Assembly: GCA_036502085.1 (NCBI GenBank)
Contig: DASXZD010000030.1
Location: 62,001 to 126,000 of the forward strand
Reading direction: 5' to 3'
DNA: 64,000 bases
Source of the DNA: PALSA-505 sp036502085
GTDB taxonomy: Bacteria; Actinomycetota; Actinomycetes; Streptosporangiales; Streptosporangiaceae
Position 1 is the first letter of the stretch; each line of letters opens with the position of its first letter. This document shows, piece after piece, positions 33,352-41,407 of this stretch. Position numbers and translations under genes: made by a program. The notes below the pieces were generated by a model that worked only from the letters and a program-made list of their open reading frames with translations, was not told where the DNA came from and did no database searches.

Positions 33352-34728
33352 TCAGGCCGGGTGGTGGAACCCGTCGTAGGCCACTCCGAGGTAGGGGAAC
33401 GCGTCGAGATAGGGGGCGTTGACGCTGGCGGGCGTCAGGCCGTCGGTGACGAGGCTGGCCGCCTCGTCCGGGGTGTAGCTGGGCATGACCAGCGGGTAGG
33501 TGGCGCCGGCGATGGCCCGCAACTCGATCGTCACCACGTCATCGAAGACGCGCCTGCCGTTGGGGAAGCCGGCCACGTCGCCGCCGAGCAGCCCGAGGAT
33601 GTTCGGGTTGGACGCGGGCGGGATGGACGTGTTGAGCCGCAGCATGTCGGAGAGCACCGGGCCGGTGAAGGTCGTGAACGTGGGGCTGATGATGCCGGCC
33701 GGGATTCCGGTCAGCAGGATGGCCTCCAGGTCGGCCCGGGCGGCACCGGAAGCGACCAGCGCGGCCAGGTGGGGGAACACCCCCGGGTACAGGACGTTGA
33801 GCAGCCCGGCGAGACCGGGGTTGGTCACGTAGGAGGCGAACTCCTTGTCCTTGCTCGGCGGCAGGGAGTTCCACAGGTCCTTCTTGCCGAGCGGGACGAG
33901 TACCTCGTTGAACAGAGGGTTCCCCAGCCGCGACACCTGGCGGAAGGGGCCGAAGTTCTGGTTCTCGCCCGCGTCGGCGTCCCAGACCCGCACCTTCTGC
34001 CGGCTGGCCGTGGTCCAGACGCCGATGACCGGGCTGCCGCCCGACCCCGGCGCGACGACCTGGGAGATGGGCACCTGGATCGCGATCGAGTGCACGTTCA
34101 GGCGGTTCGCGCCGTTGACGCCCGGTTCCGGCTTGTTGAACAGGTGCATGCCGAACTTGTTGTGCAGGTTCTCGAACGGCCGCAGGTTCCCGAGGTCGAA
34201 GATCGACCCGAGGTCAACGTAGAAGCCCTCGGCGCGCTGGCCCGCGAACACCGTGGTGCCGCCGGGCAGGTGATGGACGGCCTCATCGGCCAGCGTCGCG
34301 TAGTTGCCGGTGGACAGCGGCCCGATGTTGCACGGCGGGCAGGCCAGCTTGCTGCCGAGCACCGACTCCGCACCGCCGCTGATCAGGCTGACCGTGTAGA
34401 ACTGACGGCGGTTCCAGTTCTTGCTGTCCAGCGACAGGATCGGGCCGGTGTTGTACAGGAACGTGTCCGGGTCACGCAACTGGGTCTCGAACTTGAAGCT
34501 GTAGGTGATGTCGGCCTTGCCGTCACCGTTGTTGTCGATGTTTATGTCGTACCGCACGTCGTCGCCGAACTCGTAGAAGTTCGGGCCGCCGGCGGGCTCC
34601 TGCAGCGGGATGTAGTTCGCGATCAGCGTGACCGTGTTGGGCTGGTCCGGGCTGACGAACGCGTATACATCGGTGCTATCGGCAACCGGATCCTTCGAGA
34701 TCTCGGGTGCCTCACGATGCGATGACAT
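33352..34728 (-). CDS. DUF4331 domain protein
   Basis: A 458-residue protein. SSHREAPEISKDPVADSTDVYAFVSPDQPNTVTLIANYIP is the typical DUF4331 start, and NNGDGKADITYSF is a calcium-loop-like acidic stretch. QVPISQVV, IGVWTTASRQKV and NPLFNEVLVPLGKKD are also characteristic. The function is unknown; members are beta-rich and often exported, but no signal peptide is seen here. The ATG at 34728 is 6 bases after GAGG. It lies 89 bases after a gene for a Tat-type protein in the same direction, probably the same operon. Confidence 0.85.
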   Translation of the reverse strand: MSSHREAPEISKDPVADSTDVYAFVSPDQPNTVTLIANYIPLQEPAGGPNFYEFGDDVRYDINIDNNGDGKADITYSFKFETQLRDPDTFLYNTGPILSLDSKNWNRRQFYTVSLISGGAESVLGSKLACPPCNIGPLSTGNYATLADEAVHHLPGGTTVFAGQRAEGFYVDLGSIFDLGNLRPFENLHNKFGMHLFNKPEPGVNGANRLNVHSIAIQVPISQVVAPGSGGSPVIGVWTTASRQKVRVWDADAGENQNFGPFRQVSRLGNPLFNEVLVPLGKKDLWNSLPPSKDKEFASYVTNPGLAGLLNVLYPGVFPHLAALVASGAARADLEAILLTGIPAGIISPTFTTFTGPVLSDMLRLNTSIPPASNPNILGLLGGDVAGFPNGRRVFDDVVTIELRAIAGATYPLVMPSYTPDEAASLVTDGLTPASVNAPYLDAFPYLGVAYDGFHHPA

Positions 34729-34817
34729 CAGTAACCTCACATGCTTGTCGTGATGGCGGGGATTGTGGTGGCGGCGGCGGGAGTCAGAGGGGGCGAGCCG
34801 TCGCGGCGCGAGCCGGG

Positions 34818-35189
34818 TTACTCGATCGTGCGCGATAGCCGCGCGGCCAGATCCGGGTCATGCACCCGGGTGTGGCTGGTCCCGCTGTACACGTCGAGCT
34901 CTCCGGTGCGGGGGTCGCGGACGTGCACGACGACGGGCTCCTTGGCGGCCGGCTGCGCGGCCTGGTGATGCTCCTCGGTCCTGGCGGGCTCCTGCTTGGC
35001 CGGCTCCCGCCTGGTGGCCGCGAGAGCGGGGCCCGCCGCCGCGAGGCCGCCGAAGGCGCCCGCCGCGATCCCGGCCGCACCGATGCCCGCCGCGCCGAGC
35101 AGCGACCGCCGGGATACCCTCGGCTGGCCCGGCTCGTCCGGGGCGCCGCCGCCCTCCGGCCTGCCTTTGGCTTGATCGTTACCAGTCAT
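34818..35189 (-). CDS. Small Tat-signal protein encoded before DUF4331
   Basis: A 123-residue protein. SRRSLLGAAGIGAAGIAAGAF with a following AAAGPALA cleavage-like segment is a twin-arginine signal at about residues 26-58. The mature part is Lys/Glu/Pro/His-rich, then has a conserved-looking C-terminus VVVHVRDPRTGELDVYSGT. It is expected to be exported folded, outside the membrane. It is the first gene of a three-gene minus-strand set with DUF4331. No enzyme motif is visible. Confidence 0.75.
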   Translation of the reverse strand: MTGNDQAKGRPEGGGAPDEPGQPRVSRRSLLGAAGIGAAGIAAGAFGGLAAAGPALAATRREPAKQEPARTEEHHQAAQPAAKEPVVVHVRDPRTGELDVYSGTSHTRVHDPDLAARLSRTIE

Positions 35190-35474
35190 GTTCGTTCCTC
35201 CCTGGACGGCACCGGTGGGCCCGGCACGCAGATCCGCGGTTGCGTAGCACGCGCGCTATTCGCGCCGTCGGCCCCAGCGGTTGGACGATTTGGCATGTTT
35301 TACCAAATCTTTACCTTTGAGGGCGAGATGGGAGTGAACCGAGATGCCGGGTGCGGCGAATCACGGATAGCCGTACTCCAGGCCCGGGGCGCCCGCCGGT
35401 CAGATCCCGGCCTCCAGGAGGGGAGAGGCCGGTATCTGGCCGGGCACTGCGCCAGGGCAGCGAGGGGAGCTAGC
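35190..35474. other. Promoter region of the DUF4331 set and gene-free stretch
   Basis: The minus-strand gene at 35189 has GGGAGG before its ATG. An AT-rich patch at about 35285-35320 (GCATGTTTTACCAAATC) may hold a promoter. Beyond it nothing is supported until the lutB relic. Confidence 0.45.
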
Positions 35475-35640
35475 GGAGGGCCCATCGGCGCGAGCCTCAC
35501 CCCGCAGCTGCGCGGCATGTCCACGGCGGCGGACCTGGCGCTGCCGTTCGCGTCCACGCTGTGCGCCGCGTGCTACGACGTCTGCCCGGTGGCGATCAAC
35601 ATTTCCGAGGCGCTGGTGCACCTGCGCGCGCCCGCGCGGT
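35475..35640 (+). pseudogene. Relic of lutB (iron-sulfur subunit of lactate utilisation)
   Basis: The frame reads GGPIGASLTPQLRG, then ALPFASTLCAACYDVCPVAI, then ISEALVHLR. This matches the ferredoxin-like C-terminal part of LutB/YkgF, with the CxxCxxxCP cluster motif. Only about 55 codons are recognisable; the N-terminal domain is missing and the frame runs into unrelated sequence, ending at 35693. There are no lutA or lutC neighbours. It is a decayed fragment, not an active gene. Confidence 0.7.
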
Positions 35641-35826
35641 CGATTCGCAGCCGCACTCTTGTTTTCATTCCGAACGGCTGGCGCTGGGCATAATCGCCTG
35701 GACCCTGCGGCGCGGCGCGCGGCTGGCCCCGGGGCAGCTGGGTCAGGGGCGCCCGGGTCCGGGTGGAGGGAGTGCACGGCCCCCGCACCCTCCACGTGCT
35801 CATCGCGAGCGCGCACTCCATGACGA

Positions 35827-35865
35827 GGAAGGATTTTGGTCGCGTACGCGACCAAAAATCCTTCC
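35827..35865. terminator. Long palindrome after the zur gene
   Basis: GGTCGCGTACGCGACC is a perfect palindrome, extended on both sides by GGAAGGATTTT and AAAAATCCTTCC with a single unpaired A. It lies 17 bases beyond the stop of the minus-strand zinc operon and is the likely terminator, although its size and symmetry also fit a dispersed repeat. Confidence 0.75.
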
Positions 35866-35881
35866 CGCTAAGCCAGCTGGC

Positions 35882-36331
35882 TCAAGCGCGTGCGCAGTCG
35901 GGGCAGAGGCCGAAGAGCTCGACGGTGTGGTTCACGTCGGTGAACCCGGCCTCGGTGGCCACCTGCTCGGCCCAGCGCTCCACGGCCCGACCCTCGACCT
36001 CCACGCTCCGCCCGCAGGAGCGGCAGGTCAGGTGATGATGGTGCGCGTTGCTGCGGCAGCGGCGGTACAGCGTCTCGCCGCCAGGGTCCCTGATCGTGTC
36101 CACCCGGCCGTCTTCGCTGAGCACCTGAAGGTGCCGGTACACCGTGGTCAGGCCGATCTGCTCGCCGTGGCGGCGAAGCTCGGCGTGGATCTGCTGGGCG
36201 CTGCAGAAGCCGGCCAGGCCGTCCAGCGCCGCGGATAGCGCCTCGGCCTGACGGGTCCCGCGGATCCGCGTTCCGCCCGACGGCGACTTGGCTGGCGGCG
36301 GTGGCGTCACTCCCCGCACATTAGCAGGCAA
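35882..36331 (-). CDS. zur: Fur family regulator, Zur type
   Basis: A 149-residue metalloregulator. The winged helix is EALSAALDGLAGFCSAQQIHAELRRHGEQIGLTTVYRHLQVLSEDG. The regulatory metal site has HHHHLTCRSCGRSVEV, and the structural zinc site uses CRSC and the C-terminal CPDC. Position at the end of a zinc-type ABC operon makes Zur more likely than iron Fur; it should repress znuA when zinc is ample. The TTG start at 36331 is nine bases after AGGGAG and overlaps the permease gene; GTG 36319 is an alternative. Confidence 0.88.
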   Translation of the reverse strand: MPANVRGVTPPPPAKSPSGGTRIRGTRQAEALSAALDGLAGFCSAQQIHAELRRHGEQIGLTTVYRHLQVLSEDGRVDTIRDPGGETLYRRCRSNAHHHHLTCRSCGRSVEVEGRAVERWAEQVATEAGFTDVNHTVELFGLCPDCARA

Positions 36332-37166
36332 CGGCAGGCGCTCCCTGGTCTCGACTTTGCCCTGCGGCGGGGCGGACGCGGGTCCGGCGCCAGGCGGCCC
36401 AGCCGCGCCCGGCGCCGTAGCAGAAGGCGCCGATGACGCCGACGAAGAACCCCACGGGCCAGTTCGAGGTGTAGGACGCGGCGATGGCGGCCCACACCGT
36501 CGCGATCGCGATGACCACCGAGAGCGCCATGGCCAGGTAGGGGTCGCTGGTGAACGACCTGGCCGCCGCGGGCGGCCCGATCATCAGGCTGAAGATCAGC
36601 AGCGCGCCCACGACGGGCAGCGCCATGCTCGTCGCCAGCGCGATGACGACCAGGAAGTACATCTCGATCCGGTGGCTGCGCACGCCGCGCGCCTCGGCGA
36701 GCTCTGGCATCACCGACGCGAGCATGAGCGGGCGGAACATCACCAGGATCGCGACGATGCAGATCGCGCCGAGCCCGGCCACCGGCGCCACCTCGTTCAC
36801 GCTGATGCCGAGTACCTCACCGAACAGCAGCGACTCGATCTCCGGCGCGTACTCGACGCTAAAGCTGAGGAACAGCGCGCCGAGCCCGAGCATCACGACC
36901 AGGGTGAGGGCGGTGGCCACGTCGTGGCGGCTGCGGCGGCCGAGCCAGCCGATGCCGAGCGCGCCGGCCAGCGAGAACACGGCGAGCCCGACGAGCGTGC
37001 TGACCCCGATCAGGCTGGCCCCGGCGGCGCCGGCGAACGCGCCAGTCGGCAGCGCGTCGGCGACGAAGGCCGAGCCGCGGATCACGACGAAGAAGCCCAC
37101 GACGCCGGCCACGATCGCGACGATCGTCGCCACCGTCCAGGTGTTCACCATGAACCCGGAGAACAT
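36321..37166 (-). CDS. znuB: Zinc/manganese ABC transporter permease 2
   Basis: A 281-residue ABC-3 family permease with about eight membrane segments. GFFVVIRGSAFVADALPTGAFAGAAGA and the later ALPVVGALLIFSLMIGPPAAAR loop (the ATPase contact) are typical. It should pair with the second permease gene upstream to form a heterodimeric channel. The end overlaps the zur start by 11 bases, so zinc uptake and its repressor are translated together. A basic low-complexity tail of about 20 residues follows the last helix. Confidence 0.87.
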   Translation of the reverse strand: MFSGFMVNTWTVATIVAIVAGVVGFFVVIRGSAFVADALPTGAFAGAAGASLIGVSTLVGLAVFSLAGALGIGWLGRRSRHDVATALTLVVMLGLGALFLSFSVEYAPEIESLLFGEVLGISVNEVAPVAGLGAICIVAILVMFRPLMLASVMPELAEARGVRSHRIEMYFLVVIALATSMALPVVGALLIFSLMIGPPAAARSFTSDPYLAMALSVVIAIATVWAAIAASYTSNWPVGFFVGVIGAFCYGAGRGWAAWRRTRVRPAAGQSRDQGAPAVAC

Positions 37167-37176
37167 GCCGGGAGCC

Positions 37177-38340
37177 CTACTCGCCCTGTCCCGGCGCGGC
37201 CAGTGCTGCCGGACGCGGGTCCGTCGGCCGGCGGCGGGTCAGCCTGCGGACCTCCCGCACGGCCCGGCCTTCGGACCCGGCCTGGCCTTCGGACCCGGCC
37301 CGGCCTTCGGACCCGGCCCGGCCATCGGACACGCCCCGGCCATCGGACACGCCCCGGCCATCGGACACGCCCCGGCCTCCCGACACGGCCCGGCCTTCCG
37401 ACATGGCCCGGCCGCGCCGCATGGACCGGTCGGCTCGGCTCGCCCGACTGCGCCGGCCCGCTGCGCCGGCCCGGCCCGACCGGTCGCCGCGGCCGGCCAG
37501 CTGGGCGGCCAGGTAGAACAGGAACACCAGCGTGACCACGAAGAAGCTCACCGGCCAGCCGTGCCGGGTCGGCGGCCAGTAGAAGCTGTCCCAGGCGAGC
37601 AGGATGCCCAGCCAGGTCGCGGCCAGGCCGATCAGCGCCGACCAGGCGATCGCCAGGCCGGGCTTGCTGGTCAGCCGCAGCGCGGTCGCGGGCGGCCCGA
37701 CCAGCAGCGCGGTGCTCAGGATCGTGCCGATGGCCAGGCTGGACAGCGACACGGCGATCGCGATCGCGACCAGGCACGAGATGCCGGCCAACCGGATCCG
37801 GATGCCGCGGGCGAAGGCGAGATCGCTGCTGATCGAGCTGAGCAGCAGCGGCCGGTACAGCGCGGCCGCGATGCCGACGGCCAGCACGCCGAGCGCCGTG
37901 ATGACCGGGATCACCGAGGTGCTGATGACGAACATCGAGCCGAACAGGATCGTGATCGTCGCGCCGGTGGTGCTGGTGTGCTGCGTATCCCAGTAGAGGA
38001 ACAGCGCCGCCAGGCCGAGCCCGGCGCCGCGCACGATGCCGGTGGCCAGGTCGCGGCCGCGCGGCCGCTGGACCCCGATCATGTCCATGATCCCGGCCGC
38101 CAGCACGCTAGTGCCGGCGAAGCCCCAGATCGGGCTGATCCCGATGAGGAAAGAGCCGGAGCCGCCGGTGACGCTGATGTCGGCGAACGCGTGACCCGCG
38201 TACGACTGGCCGCGCATCACGGTGAAGACGCCGAGAATGCCCGAGACGACCGCGGCGAGGCCGCCGACGGTCACCGCCACGTGGACCGGCGCGCTGCCGA
38301 AGAAGCCAGGCTCGAAGACGGCGCTGAGGACGTCGGACAC
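37177..38340 (-). CDS. Zinc/manganese ABC transporter permease 1 with repeat tail
   Basis: A 387-residue ABC-3 permease. Residues 1-285 carry the membrane segments (VMRGQSYAGHAFADISVTGGSG and the LLVGPPATALRLTSKPGLA loop). The last 100 residues are Arg/Gly/Ser/Asp-rich repeats (GRGVSDGRG, GRAGSEGRA) coded by an 18-base minisatellite and predicted disordered on the cytoplasmic side. It lies between the ATPase and the other permease with gaps of 3 and 10 bases, so all are one operon. Metal specificity is inferred from the zur gene. Confidence 0.87.
   Translation of the reverse strand: MSDVLSAVFEPGFFGSAPVHVAVTVGGLAAVVSGILGVFTVMRGQSYAGHAFADISVTGGSGSFLIGISPIWGFAGTSVLAAGIMDMIGVQRPRGRDLATGIVRGAGLGLAALFLYWDTQHTSTTGATITILFGSMFVISTSVIPVITALGVLAVGIAAALYRPLLLSSISSDLAFARGIRIRLAGISCLVAIAIAVSLSSLAIGTILSTALLVGPPATALRLTSKPGLAIAWSALIGLAATWLGILLAWDSFYWPPTRHGWPVSFFVVTLVFLFYLAAQLAGRGDRSGRAGAAGRRSRASRADRSMRRGRAMSEGRAVSGGRGVSDGRGVSDGRGVSDGRAGSEGRAGSEGQAGSEGRAVREVRRLTRRRPTDPRPAALAAPGQGE
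37262..37412 (-). repeat. 18-bp minisatellite in the permease gene
   Basis: About eight copies of an 18-base unit, for example GGCCTTCGGACCCGGCCC and variants with CCATCGGACACGCCCC, encoding six-residue repeats at the C-terminus of the permease. Two sub-families are adjacent, as in the SNF2 gene repeat. Confidence 0.88.
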
Positions 38341-38343
38341 GGT

Positions 38344-39237
38344 CTACAGCGCCCTGGCGACCGAAGTGGGCTCATGGTGCCCGGCGGGCGTGTGCGGCTT
38401 GTCGCCCCGCCCGGCCACGACCAGGATCCGGTCGTGCACCTGGATCACGTCGACGTGGTGGCCGTACAGCTTGCTGAGCACCTCGGTCCTGACCACCTCG
38501 CTGGCCGTGCCGCTGGCCGCGCGGCCAGCCGCCAGGTAGACCACCCGGTCCATCACTGGCAGCAGCGGGTTGATCTCATGCGCGGAGAGCAGCACGGCGA
38601 CCTGCTGCTCCCTGGCGATGCGCGCCAGCAGGCCGATGACCTCCTGCTCGCTGCGCAGGTCGAGGTTGGCCAGCGGCTCGTCCAGCAGCAGCAGCCTGGG
38701 CTTGCTGATCAGGGCGTGCGCGATCAGCACCCGCTGCTGCTCACCGCCGGACAGGTTGCCCACCCGGGCGTCGGCGAACTTCTCCGCGCCGACCGCGCGG
38801 AGCATCTCATCGACCAGTTGCCTACGGCCGCGGGACGGCAGCGGGAGGCCGAGCCGGTGCCCGTCCAGGCCCAGCCCGACCAGGTCGCGGGCCCGCAGCG
38901 GCATGTCCGGGTCGAGCTGGATCTTTTGCGGCACGTAGCCGATCGCCCGGCTGCTCCGCGACCGCGGCCGACCGTCGATGCGGACATCGCCAGCCGACGG
39001 CGACGTCAGCCCGAGTATGACCCGCAGCAGCGTCGTCTTGCCCGCGCCGTTCGAGCCGATCAGGCCGGCGAACTCGCCGCGGCGCAGGCCGAACCGAACG
39101 TCGTGCAGCACCTCACGGCCGGACAGCCAGACGCTGATCCCGTCGACCGACAGTGCCTCGCCCGGCTGGGCCTTGGCCGACAGTGCCTCGCCCGGCTGGG
39201 CCTTAGCCGCGGTGCCGTCCGGCCGCCGCCCGGTCAT
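38344..39237 (-). CDS. znuC: Zinc/manganese ABC transporter ATP-binding protein
   Basis: A 297-residue ABC ATPase. Walker A is GLIGSNGAGKTTLLRV, the signature is LSGGEQQRVLIAHAL, Walker B is LLLLDEPLANLD, and the H-loop is LLSAHEI. The GYVPQK Q-loop is also clear. The C-terminus is about 40 residues longer than usual. ATG 39237 overlaps the substrate-binding protein stop (ATGA). The first 30 residues contain a duplicated ten-residue unit AKAQPGEALS, the result of a 30-base tandem duplication. It energises the two permeases downstream. Confidence 0.92.
   Translation of the reverse strand: MTGRRPDGTAAKAQPGEALSAKAQPGEALSVDGISVWLSGREVLHDVRFGLRRGEFAGLIGSNGAGKTTLLRVILGLTSPSAGDVRIDGRPRSRSSRAIGYVPQKIQLDPDMPLRARDLVGLGLDGHRLGLPLPSRGRRQLVDEMLRAVGAEKFADARVGNLSGGEQQRVLIAHALISKPRLLLLDEPLANLDLRSEQEVIGLLARIAREQQVAVLLSAHEINPLLPVMDRVVYLAAGRAASGTASEVVRTEVLSKLYGHHVDVIQVHDRILVVAGRGDKPHTPAGHHEPTSVARAL
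39149..39208 (-). repeat. 30-bp tandem duplication at the start of znuC
   Basis: Two adjacent 30-base copies, 39149-39178 and 39179-39208, beginning GACAGTGCCTCGCCCGGCTG and differing at one base. They duplicate ten residues in the variable N-terminus of the ATPase and leave the frame intact. The single difference suggests a recent event. Confidence 0.92.
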
Positions 39238-40172
39238 AGGCCCAGCCTCTGCGTCGAGATCTTGCCGGCCAAGGCCCGCTGCAGGGCCTGGGTCTCGGCG
39301 AGCATCCAGGACTGGTAGTCGTACCCGGCCGGCATGGTCTCGTACACGCCGACTACCGGGATGCCGTACTGCCGGGCCTGGTCGAGGAACGACTCGGTCA
39401 GCGCGTCGGTCACCTGCTGGTTGTAGAGGAAGGCACGCACCTTGTGCCCCTTGAACAAGCCGCCCTCCAGCGAGATGTATTGCGGGGCCGGATCCACGCC
39501 GTTCATCACGTCCGCCTGGAACCGGAACGGAGTGAGGATCTTCGCCCCGGCCGCCTGCAGCAGGTAGTCGCCGACCGGCTCGGTGACGCCGACCGGCGCG
39601 CCCGGATGGGCGGCACGGAAATTCGCCAGCGCGTCGAGCCAGGGAGCCAGCGAGCGGTCGAAGGCGCGCAGGTTCGCCAGGAAGTACGCCGAGTGCGCGG
39701 GCTGCAGCGCGGCCAGGCCGACGGCCAGCGCCTTCGCCACCGCCGGCATCGTGGCCGGGTCGTACCACAGGTGCGGGTTGGGCGTGCTGTCCGGCAGGCG
39801 GAGCAGCGCCTGCACGTCGATGATCTTGCGGCCGGAGCCCGGCGACGCCGCCTCGATCTTGTTCATGAACGTGTCGTAGCCCAGGCCGTTCTGCACGATC
39901 AGCTGAGCGGTGCTGACCTCCTGCGCAACGGTGGGGCTGGCCTCGAACGAGTGCGGGTCGGTACTGGGATTGCTCTCGATCGCGGTGACGTGAACGTACC
40001 TTCCGCCGATCTGGCCGATGACGTTGGCGTACTGGTTCTCCGCGCCGACCGCGGCGATCGTGCCCGCCGGGGCGTCCGCCGTGGCTGGCGAGCACGCCGC
40101 GCCGGCCAGGACCGCCGCGACGCTCAGCGTGGCGGCGGCTACCTTGGTGCGCGGTGGCATGCTTGACGTCAT
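39234..40172 (-). CDS. znuA: Zinc/manganese-binding lipoprotein of the ABC transporter
   Basis: A 312-residue substrate-binding protein. The signal peptide ends in the lipobox LAGAAC (Cys 27), so it is anchored outside the membrane. Metal ligands of the ZnuA/TroA fold are visible as DPHSFEASP, NPHLWYDPATM and, weaker, VTEPVG and the C-terminal VYETMP. The His-rich loop of high-affinity ZnuA proteins is absent, so manganese remains possible. It is the first gene of the operon and has a Fur-family box 21 bases before its start. Confidence 0.88.
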   Translation of the reverse strand: MTSSMPPRTKVAAATLSVAAVLAGAACSPATADAPAGTIAAVGAENQYANVIGQIGGRYVHVTAIESNPSTDPHSFEASPTVAQEVSTAQLIVQNGLGYDTFMNKIEAASPGSGRKIIDVQALLRLPDSTPNPHLWYDPATMPAVAKALAVGLAALQPAHSAYFLANLRAFDRSLAPWLDALANFRAAHPGAPVGVTEPVGDYLLQAAGAKILTPFRFQADVMNGVDPAPQYISLEGGLFKGHKVRAFLYNQQVTDALTESFLDQARQYGIPVVGVYETMPAGYDYQSWMLAETQALQRALAGKISTQRLGL

Positions 40173-40513
40173 CCGATCTGGCCGGGGCTGTTAGATGAAA
40201 ACGATAACCATTATGGATATGACCGTCAAGCCGGGTGCGGAGCGTGCAGCCGGCGCGGGTGAGATCCTGCTGCTCAGGCCGGCCGGGCCGCCTCGGACCC
40301 TGAAGGGTTCCTGAGTGTCGGCAGCGGAATCGCTCTGATCCCTGTACTCGCTGTGTATTTCCGGTAAGGCCAGGCTTTAGCATGGTCTCCGAAAGCCGTC
40401 TGGGTGGGCTACCAGCGGCCCTCGCTCGCGTGCTCAGCTTCGCCGCACGCGCTGCGGTGCCGGGCGGGACTAGCCAGCGAAATCGAGCGCAGAGAGCCAG
40501 GGCAGGCAAGGCC
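40173..40513. other. Divergent region between znuA and the DUF929 gene
   Basis: It holds the Fur-family box, and nearer the plus-strand gene a TAGCAT hexamer at about 40378 that may be a -10. The frame of the DUF929 gene is open back to 40382, but that part has no conserved character. Nothing else is recognised. Confidence 0.5.
40194..40217. promoter_or_regulatory. Probable Zur/Fur box before znuA
   Basis: TGAAAACGATAACCATTATG at 40196-40215 is AT-rich within GC-rich DNA and resembles Fur-family boxes (GATAAtCATTATC type and the actinobacterial TGAAAACGNTNNTCA type). It lies 24 bases upstream of znuA, where a repressor would block transcription. The regulator is encoded as the last gene of the same operon. 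Confidence 0.65.
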
Positions 40514-41407
40514 ATGGGCAAGGCAAGCAGAAGCAAGCAGGGTGACGCGCGCGCGAAGATCGCGGCGCAGCGTGCGGCGGCCAAGCGCGCCGAGATCCGT
40601 AACCGGATGTTCATGACTTCGGGCGCGGTCGTGGTGGTGATCGCCATCGTGGTGGTCTTCGTAGTGGTGAAGCTCAATTCCAAGACGTCGGCAGATACTG
40701 GCTCGCCCACCGGGTCGACCCTCAGCGCCAGTGCCATCCACGACATCACCGCTGTCCCCTCCGCCACGCTGGACGCAGTAGGTGCTGGGACGTCGAGCGC
40801 AAGCACGATCATCAAGATTCCAGGTACGCACCTCACCAGCGCAGGTAAGCCGGAGGTGCTCTACATCGGTGCCGAGTTCTGTCCGTACTGTGCAGCCGAA
40901 CGGTGGGGCATGGCGGTGGCTCTGAGCAGGTTCGGCACTTTCACCGGGCTGCACGGTATCCATTCCTCGACCAAGCCGGGCGAACCCTATCCGGCGACGC
41001 CGACGCTGACCTTCTACAAATCCACGTACACGAGCAAATACATCACCTTCACGCCGGTCGAAACCGAAACCGTCCAGGAAACCGCTCTGCAACAGGCCTC
41101 ATCGCAGCAGACTCAGCTCATCGACAAGTACGACGGACCGCCGTACGTCTCGGGAAGCGCAGGGTCGATACCGTTCATTGATTTCGGCAATCAGTTCATG
41201 GTTAGCGGAGCTAGCTATAGCCCCCAGATCCTCCAGGGGAAGACCTGGACGCAGGTAGCAGCGGCGCTGAGTGATCCAACGAGCGCCATCGCCAAGGGCG
41301 TGGACGGTACCGCCAACCAGATCACGGCGGCGATCTGCAAGCTGACCAATAACCAGCCCGCTAGTGCCTGTACTTCGACCGTCCAGGCACTGGGAGCAAA
41401 GATCTGA
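40514..41407 (+). CDS. DUF929 thioredoxin-like membrane protein
   Basis: A 297-residue protein with a basic N-terminus, one membrane segment (about residues 34-53) and an extracytoplasmic DUF929 domain. The redox motif is EFCPYCAAERW with Cys 123 and 126, as in DsbA- or DsbG-like thioredoxin folds. Two more Cys near the C-terminus (AAICKL, ASACTS) may form a structural or relay disulfide. It is encoded directly before a VKOR, so it is probably the thiol oxidase that VKOR re-oxidises. ATG 40514 is preferred because the MGKASRSKQ start and the membrane segment follow. Confidence 0.83.
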   Translation: MGKASRSKQGDARAKIAAQRAAAKRAEIRNRMFMTSGAVVVVIAIVVVFVVVKLNSKTSADTGSPTGSTLSASAIHDITAVPSATLDAVGAGTSSASTIIKIPGTHLTSAGKPEVLYIGAEFCPYCAAERWGMAVALSRFGTFTGLHGIHSSTKPGEPYPATPTLTFYKSTYTSKYITFTPVETETVQETALQQASSQQTQLIDKYDGPPYVSGSAGSIPFIDFGNQFMVSGASYSPQILQGKTWTQVAAALSDPTSAIAKGVDGTANQITAAICKLTNNQPASACTSTVQALGAKI

